DNA of 64,000 bases. It comes from a bacterium (GTDB lineage Bacteria > Zhuqueibacterota > Zhuqueibacteria > Residuimicrobiales > Residuimicrobiaceae). The DNA lies in the NCBI GenBank assembly GCA_029565685.1, contig JAKQNR010000051.1, positions 1-64,000 of the forward strand, given 5' to 3'. The translations under genes were made by a program, and so were the position numbers. Below, piece after piece: positions 50,596 through 58,654 of this stretch; the stretch's first letter is position 1; every line of letters starts with the position of its first letter. The notes below the pieces were generated by a model. The model ran no database searches. It worked only from the letters and a program-made list of their open reading frames with translations, and was not told where the DNA came from.

Positions 50596-51684
50596 ATGAC
50601 CGACCTATCCCATACCTTTGCTGTGGTCATGGCGGGTGGCGTCGGCAGCCGTTTCTGGCCTAAAAGCCGGAAAGCGCTGCCCAAACAATTTTTATCCCTT
50701 TTGGATAAACGGACGTTGATCCAGGCAACCTGCAAGCGGTTGCAGGAGATGTTGCCGCAGGATCAAATCTATGTGGTATCCACGCAAGACCAGGCGACCC
50801 GAGTGGTGCGGCAATTGCGATGGTTGCGGTCGGACCGGCTTATCCGCGAACCGTTTGGAAAAAACACGGCCCCGTGTATCGGACTGGCGGCATTGCATCT
50901 GGTGCGCCGTTCCCCCGAGGCGGTGATGATCGTGTTGCCGGCTGATCATCACATCAGTGAGACCGATCGTTTCCTGCAGGCACTGAACAGCGCCGTCGCG
51001 TTGATTCGCCAACAACCGAAAGCGCTGGCCGCCATCGGCATCGAGCCGACCTATCCGGCCACCGGGTACGGCTATCTTCAGCGCGGCGAGGCGTTCGCCT
51101 TTGATCACCGTCAAGCCTGGCGGGTGCGCGCGTTTGCGGAAAAGCCCACCCCGGAGGTGGCGGTGCAGTTTTTCAGCAGCGGTGAATTTCTCTGGAACAG
51201 CGGCATCTTTGTCTGGCGCTGCCGCACGATTCTGGAGTACCTCGAAGAGCTGATGCCCGATCTCTATGCCGGTCTGATGGAGATCGAGGCTGTGTTGGGC
51301 CGCGCCGGCTATCGCCGGGTGCTGAACCGCGTCTATCGCCAGATTCGCAGCGAGTCCATCGATTACGGGGTGATGGAAAAGGCGAGCAACGTCGTGGTGG
51401 TGGAGGGCGATTTCGGCTGGAGCGATGTGGGCAGCTGGGATGAGGTGTACAAGCTGGCCGCCAAGGACGGCGACGGCAATGTGGTCGTCGGCGAACCGGT
51501 TCTTAAAGACGTGCATAATTCGTACGTGGAGTCCGGACGCCGTCTGGTCGCCCTGGTGGGGATTCAAGATCTGGTGGTGGTGGATACCAAAGATGCGTTG
51601 CTGATCTGCCATCGCAACCAAACACAGGATGTCAAATGGGTAGTCGAAAAGCTCAAACACAGCGAAAAGCAAAAGTATTTGTAG
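50596..51684 (+). CDS. manC: Mannose-1-phosphate guanylyltransferase
   Basis: 362-residue nucleotidyltransferase that makes GDP-mannose from mannose-1-phosphate and GTP for surface polysaccharides. Motifs: AVVMAGGVGSRFWPKSRKALPKQFL (nucleotide loop), VLPADHHI, YGYLQRGE, FAEKPT, WNSGIFVW and GWSDVGSWDEV. It lacks the C-terminal isomerase domain of bifunctional ManC proteins, so it is the single-function form. It follows thioredoxin by four bases. Confidence 0.92.
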   Translation: MTDLSHTFAVVMAGGVGSRFWPKSRKALPKQFLSLLDKRTLIQATCKRLQEMLPQDQIYVVSTQDQATRVVRQLRWLRSDRLIREPFGKNTAPCIGLAALHLVRRSPEAVMIVLPADHHISETDRFLQALNSAVALIRQQPKALAAIGIEPTYPATGYGYLQRGEAFAFDHRQAWRVRAFAEKPTPEVAVQFFSSGEFLWNSGIFVWRCRTILEYLEELMPDLYAGLMEIEAVLGRAGYRRVLNRVYRQIRSESIDYGVMEKASNVVVVEGDFGWSDVGSWDEVYKLAAKDGDGNVVVGEPVLKDVHNSYVESGRRLVALVGIQDLVVVDTKDALLICHRNQTQDVKWVVEKLKHSEKQKYL

Positions 51685-51686
51685 AT

Positions 51687-51974
51687 ATGAAAGAGGCCGA
51701 GATTCTGCAGGCCTTGGAGACGCTGGCCAAAGCGCTGGATCTACAGGTGCGCTATGAAAAGGGTGATTTCCATGGAGGCCATTGCCGTTGCCGCCGGGAT
51801 CATCTGATCGTTATGCAGAAGAACGATCCTGTCTACCGCAAAATCCATGTGCTGGCACGGGAGCTCGGTTCCTTTAATCTGGATTCTCTCTATGTGATGC
51901 CGGCCATTCGCCAGATCATTGAACAGGAACAGGCTACGGCCGAGCCCGCTTCTTTTTTGCCGGATCCGATTTGA
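51687..51974 (+). CDS. Small conserved-looking protein of unknown function
   Basis: 95-residue protein: MKEAEILQALETLAKALDLQVRYEKGDFHGGHCRCRRDHLIVMQKNDP, then YRKIHVLARELGSFNLDSLYVMPAIRQIIE. It appears folded (alpha, two beta strands, alpha) rather than random, and its compact motifs and operon position suggest a real family, but I do not recognise it. The CRC with nearby His could bind a metal; that is speculation. The ATG at 51687 starts two bases after the manC stop; an alternative ATG at 51636 would overlap manC and add a Lys/Arg-rich tail. No good ribosome binding site is seen for either. Confidence 0.65.
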   Translation: MKEAEILQALETLAKALDLQVRYEKGDFHGGHCRCRRDHLIVMQKNDPVYRKIHVLARELGSFNLDSLYVMPAIRQIIEQEQATAEPASFLPDPI

Positions 51975-52023
51975 AATCCGCCCCGGTTGGCACCCAACGA
52001 TGAATTCCTGGAGGTAACCGAAT

Positions 52024-52485
52024 ATGAACCAAAGTGAGTTGAGCCGATATTTTTCCGAACATCTATTCATCCCTCAGCTGAAGGCCAAGAACAAGGAACA
52101 GGCCATCAGCGAGCTGCTGGATCTGTTTGTCAAGGAAAAGTACATACGCAATCGGGAAATCGTGCTCGAAATGCTGCATCAGCGCGAAAAGCTTGGCAGC
52201 ACCGGAATCGGCAAAGGGGTGGCGATACCGCACGGACGCACCACTGCGGCCTCCCATGTGCTGATCGCGTTCGGCAAATCCGACGCGGGCATCAATTTCG
52301 ACGCCATCGACGGCAAACCGGTGCATCTTTTTTTCATGGTCATCGCTCCGCCTAACGATGAAGGCAACACCTATCTGCCCATTCTTGGCGCCCTGGTCAC
52401 TCTGTTGAATGAAAAGAACAATCGCGACATGCTGGCGAAAGTCAAATCCTTCGCCGAGTTCCTGCCGATTATCACGGGAGAATAA
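52024..52485 (+). CDS. PTS EIIA-like protein (nitrogen-type)
   Basis: 153-residue protein of the fructose/mannitol/nitrogen EIIA family. The phosphorylatable His lies in GKGVAIPHGRT (about residue 76), followed by the family strand pattern HVLIAFGKSDAGINFDAIDGKPVHLFFMVIAPP. Stand-alone EIIA proteins in such lineages are regulatory (PtsN-type) rather than sugar transporters; no EIIB or EIIC is nearby. GGAGG precedes the ATG and the zinc-ribbon gene follows after three bases. Confidence 0.88.
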   Translation: MNQSELSRYFSEHLFIPQLKAKNKEQAISELLDLFVKEKYIRNREIVLEMLHQREKLGSTGIGKGVAIPHGRTTAASHVLIAFGKSDAGINFDAIDGKPVHLFFMVIAPPNDEGNTYLPILGALVTLLNEKNNRDMLAKVKSFAEFLPIITGE

Positions 52486-52488
52486 GCG

Positions 52489-52824
52489 ATGATAAAAAAA
52501 GATCTGGAAGTGCTGGTATCCTTGCAGGATATCGATTTGATGATCGAGGAGACCAGCGAGGTGGAGAAATTGGGCTTTTCCGTCAGCGGCTACACCGAGC
52601 TGCGCAAGGCGAGGGAAGAACTGGCCGCTACCTTGAGCAAGCCGATGTTGTTCCGCTATGAGCGGTTGCGGGCGAAACTAAAACGGGCGATCGTGCCGGT
52701 TAAGAACGATATCTGTTTGGGGTGCTTTCTGCGTCAGCCCACCTCTCTGGGCATCAAGGGGCGTGAGGATGAAGAGATTTTTACCTGTGAAAACTGCGGC
52801 CGGATGCTATACTGGTTGGATTGA
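52489..52824 (+). CDS. Zinc-ribbon protein (C4-type)
   Basis: 111-residue protein with a helical N-terminal half (KDLEVLVSLQDIDLMIEETSEVEKLGF) and a C-terminal zinc ribbon: CLGCFLRQPTS ... IFTCENCGRMLYWLD, giving CxxC-CxxC. This resembles zf-RING_7 proteins, often longer, so it may be a short form. Function unknown; possibly nucleic-acid related. Last gene of the trx-manC run, followed by a terminator. Confidence 0.8.
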   Translation: MIKKDLEVLVSLQDIDLMIEETSEVEKLGFSVSGYTELRKAREELAATLSKPMLFRYERLRAKLKRAIVPVKNDICLGCFLRQPTSLGIKGREDEEIFTCENCGRMLYWLD

Positions 52825-52847
52825 TCCGCGCTGTTCTGAAAATGACC

Positions 52848-52875
52848 AGGCCGCCCATGAGGCGGCCTTTTTTTT
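52848..52875 (+). terminator. Rho-independent terminator
   Basis: AGGCCGCC pairs perfectly with GGCGGCCT around a five-base loop and is followed by eight Ts. It ends the operon starting at thioredoxin or upstream; the convergent gene ends 33 bases further on. Confidence 0.9.
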
Positions 52876-52907
52876 GCTGTGTTCCCTTACCGGCTGGTGC
52901 GAGGCGG

Positions 52908-54101
52908 TCAGATGATGCCCAGCTGCCGGCCCAATTTTTCAAAAATGCCCAACACCTTGTCCAGTTCCTCTTCCGTGTGCGTGGCCATATAGCTGGTGCG
53001 GATCAAGGCTTTGCCCGGCGGCGCCGCCGGGCTGATGACCGGATTGGCGAACACGCCGTTTTCAAACAGCAGCCGCCATAAGAGGAAGGTCTTTTCGTCT
53101 TCGCCGATGATGATAGGAATGATGGGGGTCTGGCTGTTACCGGTGTTGAATCCGAGCTGTTCAAATCCTTTTTTCATCTTGTGATAATTGCGCCACAGCT
53201 TTTCTCTGCGTTCCGGCTCTGCTTGGAGGATATCCACAGCCGCGATGACCGTTGCCACGGAAGCGGGCGGCGGACTGGCGGAGAAAATAAAAGCGCGCGA
53301 CACGTGCTTGATGTAATGGACCACCTCTTCAGAACCGGCGATGAATCCGCCGATGGAGGCAAAGCTTTTGCTGAAGGTGCCCATGGTCAGATCGACCTCT
53401 TTCTCCAGGCCGAAATGCTCGGCGGTGCCGCGTCCGTTGCGGCCCAGTACACCGATGGCATGAGCATCGTCGAGCATGATGCGGGCGCCGTGCTTTTTAG
53501 CCACAGCGACCAGCGCAGGCAGGTCGACGATATCGCCGCCCATGCTGAAAACGCCGTCGCTGATGATCAGAATGCCGTTTTCGTCGGATTTATTGCGCGT
53601 CAGCACCCGGTCGAGATCCTGGATGTTATTGTGACGGTACTTGAGCGCGCGGCCGAAGGCCAAACGTGTGCCGTCGACGATGCTGGCATGGTTCTCACTG
53701 TCGCCCACCACAAGGTCCTTGCGGCCGACGATGGCAGAGATCACTCCCTGGTTGGTCATAAAGCCGGTGGAAAAGACCAGCACCGCCTCCACGTTCATAA
53801 AGGAGGCCAGTTTTTCCTCCAACTCTTCGTGCAGGGTCAGGGTGCCGTTTAGAAATCGGGATCCGGTACAGCCGGAGCCGAATTGATCAATCGCCTCGAT
53901 GGCCGCCTTTTTAACCCGAGGGTCCTGGGTCAGGCCGAGATAGTTGTTTGACCCGATCATGATCAGCTTGTGCCCATTGAGGTACACCTCGGTGTCAGCA
54001 CCCGACCCAAATGCTTTGAAATAAGGGTACCATCCCTGCTCCATGGCTTCGCGTGCGCGTGCAGAAACCCCCATCGAGCATTTGCTAAATAAATCCGCCA
54101 A
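52908..54101 (-). CDS. PLP-dependent acyl-CoA:amino-acid synthase, serine palmitoyltransferase-like
   Basis: 397-residue member of the alpha-oxoamine synthase family (serine palmitoyltransferase, KBL, 8-amino-7-oxononanoate synthase), which condenses an acyl-CoA with an amino acid and releases CO2. Motifs: SNNYLGLTQDPRVKKA, GSGCTGSRFLNGTLTLHEELE, DGVFSMGGDIVDLP, MLDDAHAIGVLG and the PLP-lysine loop GTFSKSFASIGGF. The FSMGGD and ARAFIFSASPPPA forms and the long N-terminal SMGVSARAREAMEQGWYPYF fit serine palmitoyltransferase or the related long-chain group better than biotin BioF or KBL; no biotin or threonine genes are nearby. A divergent epimerase gene may be a pathway partner. Confidence 0.8.
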   Translation of the reverse strand: MADLFSKCSMGVSARAREAMEQGWYPYFKAFGSGADTEVYLNGHKLIMIGSNNYLGLTQDPRVKKAAIEAIDQFGSGCTGSRFLNGTLTLHEELEEKLASFMNVEAVLVFSTGFMTNQGVISAIVGRKDLVVGDSENHASIVDGTRLAFGRALKYRHNNIQDLDRVLTRNKSDENGILIISDGVFSMGGDIVDLPALVAVAKKHGARIMLDDAHAIGVLGRNGRGTAEHFGLEKEVDLTMGTFSKSFASIGGFIAGSEEVVHYIKHVSRAFIFSASPPPASVATVIAAVDILQAEPERREKLWRNYHKMKKGFEQLGFNTGNSQTPIIPIIIGEDEKTFLLWRLLFENGVFANPVISPAAPPGKALIRTSYMATHTEEELDKVLGIFEKLGRQLGII

Positions 54102-54170
54102 AGTATAGCCTCCATGATTGACAGGAATTTGAGCAGCCGGTCTGTCGGCCTAAAACTCTTCTTGGGTCAA

Positions 54171-54199
54171 AAATTAGTCATTTATTAGTATTTAGTCAA
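54171..54199 (-). promoter_or_regulatory. Candidate promoter for the serine palmitoyltransferase-like gene
   Basis: On the minus strand TTGACT, exactly 17 bases and TAATTT, about 70 bases upstream of the ATG. The interval also holds TTAGTCA twice (54174-54180, 54192-54198) and TTAGTA between them (54185-54190), spaced near one helical turn, so a regulator may bind here. Confidence 0.55.
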
Positions 54200-54277
54200 G
54201 CTGAATGTTATTCTTTGAATCATGGTGTTGTTTTATTAACTTGCTTGAAAAAAGCCAGCTTGGAAAGGATCGTCAGT

Positions 54278-55255
54278 ATGAAAGCATTGGTAACCGGCGG
54301 CAATGGGTTCATCGGCAGCACGCTGGTGGAAAAACTGCTGCATCAAGGCCATCAGGTCACTTGCCTGGTCCGTCGTCAAAGCGACTTGCGCTGGTTGCAG
54401 AATCTGCCGGTGGCGTATTCCTACGCCAGCCTGTCCAGCGGCGAGGGGCTGGAGCAGGCGGTTGCAGGCATGGATTGGATTTTTCATTTGGCCGGTGCCA
54501 CCAAAGCAAGAAACCGGCAGGGATATGTGGACGGCAATGTAACCATCACTCGACGGCTGCTGCAGGCGTGCCGTCCCCAACTGGGACTGAAAAAATTTGT
54601 CTATGTCTCCAGCCAGGCGGCCGCTGGGCCGAGCCTGGCCGGCGTTCCTTGCACCGAAACAGACGAGCCGCACCCTATCTCTATCTACGGAGAGTGCAAA
54701 CTGGCGGCTGAAAAAGAGGTGTTGAGCCTGAGCCGTGAGTTGCCCGTCGTCGTGCTTCGGCCGCCGTCAGTCTACGGCCCCAGGGACCGGGACATTCTGG
54801 TTTATTTCCAGAATGTCAACCGGGGGCTGGTGCTGGTGCTGGGCAAAGGCGATCAGCAGATCAGCCTGGTGCATGTTTCAGATCTGGTGGACGGCATTAT
54901 TTTGGCGGCGGAACAGTCGGCGAGCAATGGCAAAGTGTTCTTTCTCTCCGGCGACGGCTATTATGATTGGAACACCATCGGCAGGGAGATCGCTGCGGCG
55001 ATGAAGAAAAAAACCATCACCATCAGGACGCCGCTATGGCTGCTGCATTTGGCATCCTGGGCCGAATGTGCCGTGGCGCAGTTGACCGGCAAGCCGGCCC
55101 TGCTCAATGCGGACAAGGTGCGTGAGATGGTGCAACCCGGCTGGATGTGCAGCAACCAAGCGGCTAAACAGGAGTTAGGCTTTGCGCCTCAATACACATT
55201 GGCGCAAGGGGTGCGGCAGACCAGCCGCTGGTATCGGGAAAACGGTTGGCTGTAG
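54278..55255 (+). CDS. NAD-dependent epimerase/dehydratase (extended SDR), possible ceramide-pathway reductase
   Basis: 325-residue extended short-chain dehydrogenase. The Rossmann loop ALVTGGNGFIGSTLVEKLL opens the protein; VYVSSQAAAG, the catalytic pair YGECK (YxxxK) and VVLRPPSVYGPRD follow, with a substrate-binding C-terminal domain to the end. ATG at 54278 lies after AAGGA; a longer frame from 54215 adds no family sequence. It diverges from a serine-palmitoyltransferase-like gene. In Caulobacter an extended SDR (CerR) reduces the oxidised ceramide intermediate, so that role is possible here, but sugar-nucleotide epimerase cannot be excluded. Confidence 0.8.
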   Translation: MKALVTGGNGFIGSTLVEKLLHQGHQVTCLVRRQSDLRWLQNLPVAYSYASLSSGEGLEQAVAGMDWIFHLAGATKARNRQGYVDGNVTITRRLLQACRPQLGLKKFVYVSSQAAAGPSLAGVPCTETDEPHPISIYGECKLAAEKEVLSLSRELPVVVLRPPSVYGPRDRDILVYFQNVNRGLVLVLGKGDQQISLVHVSDLVDGIILAAEQSASNGKVFFLSGDGYYDWNTIGREIAAAMKKKTITIRTPLWLLHLASWAECAVAQLTGKPALLNADKVREMVQPGWMCSNQAAKQELGFAPQYTLAQGVRQTSRWYRENGWL

Positions 55256-55267
55256 AGCAACCTATAA

Positions 55268-55316
55268 ATTGGTTAAATAACCAAAGTTTGGGCAAAGATA
55301 TGGTTATTTAACCAAT
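55268..55316. repeat. Perfect 16-bp inverted repeat after the epimerase gene
   Basis: ATTGGTTAAATAACCA and TGGTTATTTAACCAAT are exact reverse complements separated by 17 bases, starting 13 bases after the stop codon. Each arm is itself nearly palindromic (GGTTAAATAACC). It could be an mRNA-end hairpin or a paired operator; the flanking sequence is AT-rich without a clear T-run. Confidence 0.7.
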
Positions 55317-55421
55317 AATGATTTTAATTCATTTTTCCTTTGCCGCTCGGGCTATTTTATATTGAATTGATTTTTATGTTTTTATATTAGTAAAATGTTG
55401 TGCAAGAAAATATAGGACATT

Positions 55422-55450
55422 TTGGCATATTTATTGCAAAGAAATATTCA
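55422..55450 (+). promoter_or_regulatory. Candidate promoter before the helicase leader
   Basis: TTGGCA, 17 bases and TATTCA in AT-rich sequence, moderate matches. Transcription from here would include both hairpins. Confidence 0.4.
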
Positions 55451-55485
55451 GTCAATAAAGTGCCTATTACATTGTCCCCCCCAAA

Positions 55486-55550
55486 AGTCGGATTCTTTTG
55501 AATCCCGACTGTCTCCTCACGGGGAAGGCCCGGAGATCCATCCGGGCCTT
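55486..55550 (+). promoter_or_regulatory. Two tandem leader hairpins
   Basis: AGTCGGATTC pairs with GAATCCCGACT (one bulged base) at 55486-55510, then AAGGCCCGGA pairs perfectly with TCCGGGCCTT at 55525-55550, followed by CTCTTA. The second looks like a weak terminator, so the region could be an attenuator, or the end of a transcript of about 95 bases. Confidence 0.45.
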
Positions 55551-55708
55551 CTCTTATACACCGGCCGGGCATACAATGCACCAGCGGCGGCGCATGCCTG
55601 CCTGATCGGGATTCATCCCAGGCCTTCCTGCACAGTTTCACTGGATTTTATGGCTAAACTGTTTTACATTGAATGAATTCATTTTTTTCTACTGCCGGAG
55701 GAACGGCC

Positions 55709-55735
55709 ATGATCGAGGGGTTGGGCCTGTCATGA
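55709..55735 (+). CDS. Eight-codon leader frame coupled to the helicase gene
   Basis: ATG preceded by GGAGG with seven bases spacing encodes MIEGLGLS; its TGA overlaps the helicase ATG as ATGA. The helicase start itself has no good ribosome binding site, so translation may depend on this mini-cistron. The alternative is that it is chance and the helicase starts upstream at 55669. Confidence 0.45.
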   Translation: MIEGLGLS

Positions 55736-58221
55736 CTTCTTGCAGCCACATCAGTTTTGAGCTGGATCATAAGGCGGCACGCGCTGCCTGGCGCAGTGCC
55801 AATGCGCCGGGTGTTCGCGTCTGCTGGCTCGCCTGCTCCCAACTCACCCCGGATTATTCATTTAACCATGAAAATTATGACCAGGTCCTTATCTACCAGG
55901 ACCTCGCCCTACCAGCGTTTCTAAACGTGCTGACGATTCTGCAATATCAGATCATTTTCCCCCTGCTGCAGGCGGCCAAACCTTTTTCTTTTCTTTCCCG
56001 TTGGCCGCGCTCCTTTTACACCGCGCGTCTGCACAGCGATGGGCTTCATGATCCACGGCAGCAGCTGTCTGCGCAAATTCTGCTCGAACACTTTGGCCCC
56101 ATGCTGGATCATGCCTTTCAGTGGCAGCATACGCCGTTGCAAAAAAAGAGCGCCGCTCTGGCCATGGATGAAGATCTGGATGAAGCGCAGGTTAACGCCA
56201 TACACCAGCTCTACGGCCCTGTTCGCGTGCTGGCGCCGGCTGGATCCGGCAAGACCAAGACACTGATCAACCGCATCATCCATCTGGTCAATGAAGGCGT
56301 GGCCGACCATCGGATCCTCGCACTGGCGTTCAACAAAAAAGCGGCCCAGGAGATGGTGGAGCGGCTGGCGCAGCGTGGCGTGGCCATTGCCAGAAACCTG
56401 GACGAAGAAGGGGTGACGGTTCGTACGTTCCACGCGCTGGGCTATGAGATCCTTCGGCGTCACACCGGCTGGCGGTATCAGAAGGACGAAGGCGATAAAA
56501 GATGCCGGCAGCTGCTGCAGACGGCTGCTGAAAAAGTGCTGCGCCTGCCAATGCTGCGCAATCAGGATCCTGCCGCCGGCCTGCTCACCAGCCTGACCGG
56601 CGCCAAGACCGATTTGCCGGAGTGGGAGGAGATGCGCACCGAAATCAACGGCGAGCAGTTTCCGTTCAAGGATATTTTTGCCCATTATTTGCAGCTGCAA
56701 TCCGCACAGGGGTTTGTGAATTTTGATGATATGATCTATTGGCCGTTGCGCCTGCTGCTGGATGACGCCAGGCTGCGGCGCACGATTCAGCACCGGTTCC
56801 ATTTTGTCCTGGTGGATGAATTTCAGGATCTCAATCGCAGTCAGCTGTTGTTGATGCAGCTGCTCAGTATGCCGCACAACAACTTGTTCGTCGTCGGCGA
56901 TGACGATCAGATGATCTACGGCTGGCGCGGCGCGGATGTGCAGAATATTTTAAATTTCGTAGAGCATTATCGCGGCGCCGCCACCTACACCCTGGAGACC
57001 AATTATCGCTCCACGCGGCAGGTGATCGAGCATTCCAAATGGTTGATCGCCCATAACCGCCGCAGGGTGACCAAAAATATTCAACCCACTGCCACCGCGT
57101 CCGACGGCGAGTTCACCGTCGTCTTGCACCGCAGCCTTTGGGCTGAGGCCAAAACAGCGGTCGAGTGGATTCTACTGCGGCGGAAACAAGGGGCAAACGG
57201 TTGGTCTGATTTCGCTGTGCTCTATCGCTATCATGTCTATCAATATCTGCTGGCGATTTTACTGGACAGCTACAAAATCCCGCACACCTTTGTGGATCAC
57301 CGCGGCCTGATGCAAACCGCGGTGGGCAGGGACATATACAGCTATCTGACGGTTTTGTTTTTTCCCCAGGCTGCCGGAGAAAAGGAGTGGAGCCGGGTTC
57401 TCAAGCGTCCGAATAAGTTTTTAACCAACTCTTTGATCCGCACGATCACCTCCTGGGAAACGCTGGAGCGAGCTGTCTGGGATCCTGCAGTCAGTGAACG
57501 AGAACGTCTGGTGCTGGAGGAGTGGTTGCGACAGGTCGATCCGTTCCGCCGGATCGACCCCCACGCGGTCAAGGCGCCGGACCTGCTGCAGCAGGTCGTG
57601 ACTGCGTTTGATCTGCGCACCTTTTATGCCGGACTGCCGTCAGTCTACGGCGCAGCGGATGAGGCGGGCCAGGAAGTGGTGCTCGACGTTCTGATCGAAG
57701 TATCCGCCGCCTGCGCTGACCTGTTCGAGTTTTACCAGCAGCTGGGTCTGGCCGGGCCGGGTGATCCGGCCGACGACCGTAATGCGGCCGAGGACGCGGA
57801 GCAGGTGACATTGGCCACCATTCACGCCAGCAAGGGCAAAGAGTTCCCTCATGTTGTCCTTTTTCATCTGGCCCATGATTATCGTCCGCGTTCCGACCCA
57901 GAGTGGGAAGAGGAGCGCCGAGTGACATATGTCGGCGTCACTCGCGCCATCCAGACGCTGTTGATCACCGCGCCGGAAAAAGAGTACTCTGATTTCTTGA
58001 TCGAGGTGAGTCTGAATCCCCGCCTGGCGGGACTCTCCCTCGCCGGACTGGAGAAAAAGATCCACGAGTTGAAAAAGGACAGACGCCTCCGTCCCCTGCC
58101 AACGTATCGAGACGCCGGCCCTGACACAGAAGCCGCCGCGTCCATCAAACAAAACCAGGCGGAGCTGGAGCAAGAGCTCGCCCTGCGTCGCCTGCTGACC
58201 CTTGGTAAAAGGAACGTATGA
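55732..58221 (+). CDS. UvrD/Rep-type superfamily 1 DNA helicase
   Basis: 829-residue SF1A helicase. Motifs in order: AQVNAIHQLYGPVRVLAPAGSGKTKTL (Q-motif and Walker A, near residue 168), VRTFHALGYEIL, VDEFQDLN (Walker B, near 361), GDDDQMIYGWRGAD, NYRSTRQVI, TIHASKGKEFPHVVLF and VTYVGVTRAI. The first 150 residues (ELDHKAARAAWRSANAPGVRVCWLACSQLTPDY...) precede the helicase core and match nothing I know; ordinary UvrD starts almost at the Q-motif. Translocates 3' to 5' on DNA in repair or replication restart. The start is supported by the overlap with the 8-codon leader; the stop overlaps the next gene. Confidence 0.9.
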   Translation: MTSCSHISFELDHKAARAAWRSANAPGVRVCWLACSQLTPDYSFNHENYDQVLIYQDLALPAFLNVLTILQYQIIFPLLQAAKPFSFLSRWPRSFYTARLHSDGLHDPRQQLSAQILLEHFGPMLDHAFQWQHTPLQKKSAALAMDEDLDEAQVNAIHQLYGPVRVLAPAGSGKTKTLINRIIHLVNEGVADHRILALAFNKKAAQEMVERLAQRGVAIARNLDEEGVTVRTFHALGYEILRRHTGWRYQKDEGDKRCRQLLQTAAEKVLRLPMLRNQDPAAGLLTSLTGAKTDLPEWEEMRTEINGEQFPFKDIFAHYLQLQSAQGFVNFDDMIYWPLRLLLDDARLRRTIQHRFHFVLVDEFQDLNRSQLLLMQLLSMPHNNLFVVGDDDQMIYGWRGADVQNILNFVEHYRGAATYTLETNYRSTRQVIEHSKWLIAHNRRRVTKNIQPTATASDGEFTVVLHRSLWAEAKTAVEWILLRRKQGANGWSDFAVLYRYHVYQYLLAILLDSYKIPHTFVDHRGLMQTAVGRDIYSYLTVLFFPQAAGEKEWSRVLKRPNKFLTNSLIRTITSWETLERAVWDPAVSERERLVLEEWLRQVDPFRRIDPHAVKAPDLLQQVVTAFDLRTFYAGLPSVYGAADEAGQEVVLDVLIEVSAACADLFEFYQQLGLAGPGDPADDRNAAEDAEQVTLATIHASKGKEFPHVVLFHLAHDYRPRSDPEWEEERRVTYVGVTRAIQTLLITAPEKEYSDFLIEVSLNPRLAGLSLAGLEKKIHELKKDRRLRPLPTYRDAGPDTEAAASIKQNQAELEQELALRRLLTLGKRNV

Positions 58222-58619
58222 TCATGACCCTTAGCAAAGATCCCCACGCGCCCGGTCCCTTTGCCAAAGCCGGTGCGGTAATCACCTCTGATCTGGCCTC
58301 CCTGATCATCGACTATGCCTCCCCGCTGCTGGAGCACTGTGCGGATTTCAGCGCCAGGGAAAAAGCGATCTCGTACGCCATCCTGGCCTGGAATCTTTCC
58401 CTGGAACAGCCGCAGGTGCGTGAACAGGAGCAACGGGATATCGAGAGCATGATCGAACCCGATCAACGCGAACAGATCCATTCTTTGCTCGAGTTTCTCA
58501 TTCAACGCAAGGAAACACACTATCGCGATAACCGGTTCTTTATCGTGGATTACGAATTACGTGAAACGGAAAAGGGAATGGAGATCCGAATCGATACCAA
58601 ATATCTCTCCAAACCTTAA
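58218..58619 (+). CDS. Unknown protein coupled to the helicase gene
   Basis: 133-residue protein whose ATG overlaps the helicase stop (ATGA), preceded by AAAGGA; a second ATG lies at 58224. It is probably soluble: a helical middle part (SLIIDYASPLLEHCADFSAREKAISYAILAWNLSLEQPQ) and a C-terminal beta strand pair (FFIVDYELRETEKGMEIRIDTKYLS). I do not recognise it. The tight coupling suggests it acts with the helicase, but nothing in the sequence shows how. Confidence 0.7.
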   Translation: MIMTLSKDPHAPGPFAKAGAVITSDLASLIIDYASPLLEHCADFSAREKAISYAILAWNLSLEQPQVREQEQRDIESMIEPDQREQIHSLLEFLIQRKETHYRDNRFFIVDYELRETEKGMEIRIDTKYLSKP

Positions 58620-58654
58620 GTCCGTTGAACGCACAACCTGCAAGGAGTGCGCCC

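Larger units (their letters stand above)
55256..55731. other. Intergenic region upstream of UvrD-type helicase
   Basis: 476 bases without a conventional gene. From left to right: the 16-bp inverted repeat, a very AT-rich stretch, a candidate promoter (55422-55450), two hairpins (55486-55510 and 55525-55550) and an 8-codon leader frame (55709-55735). Confidence 0.7.

Noticed and set aside
55422..55676. 84-codon frame upstream of the helicase
   Set aside because: No normal start or ribosome site, overlaps two hairpins, and the product looks random.
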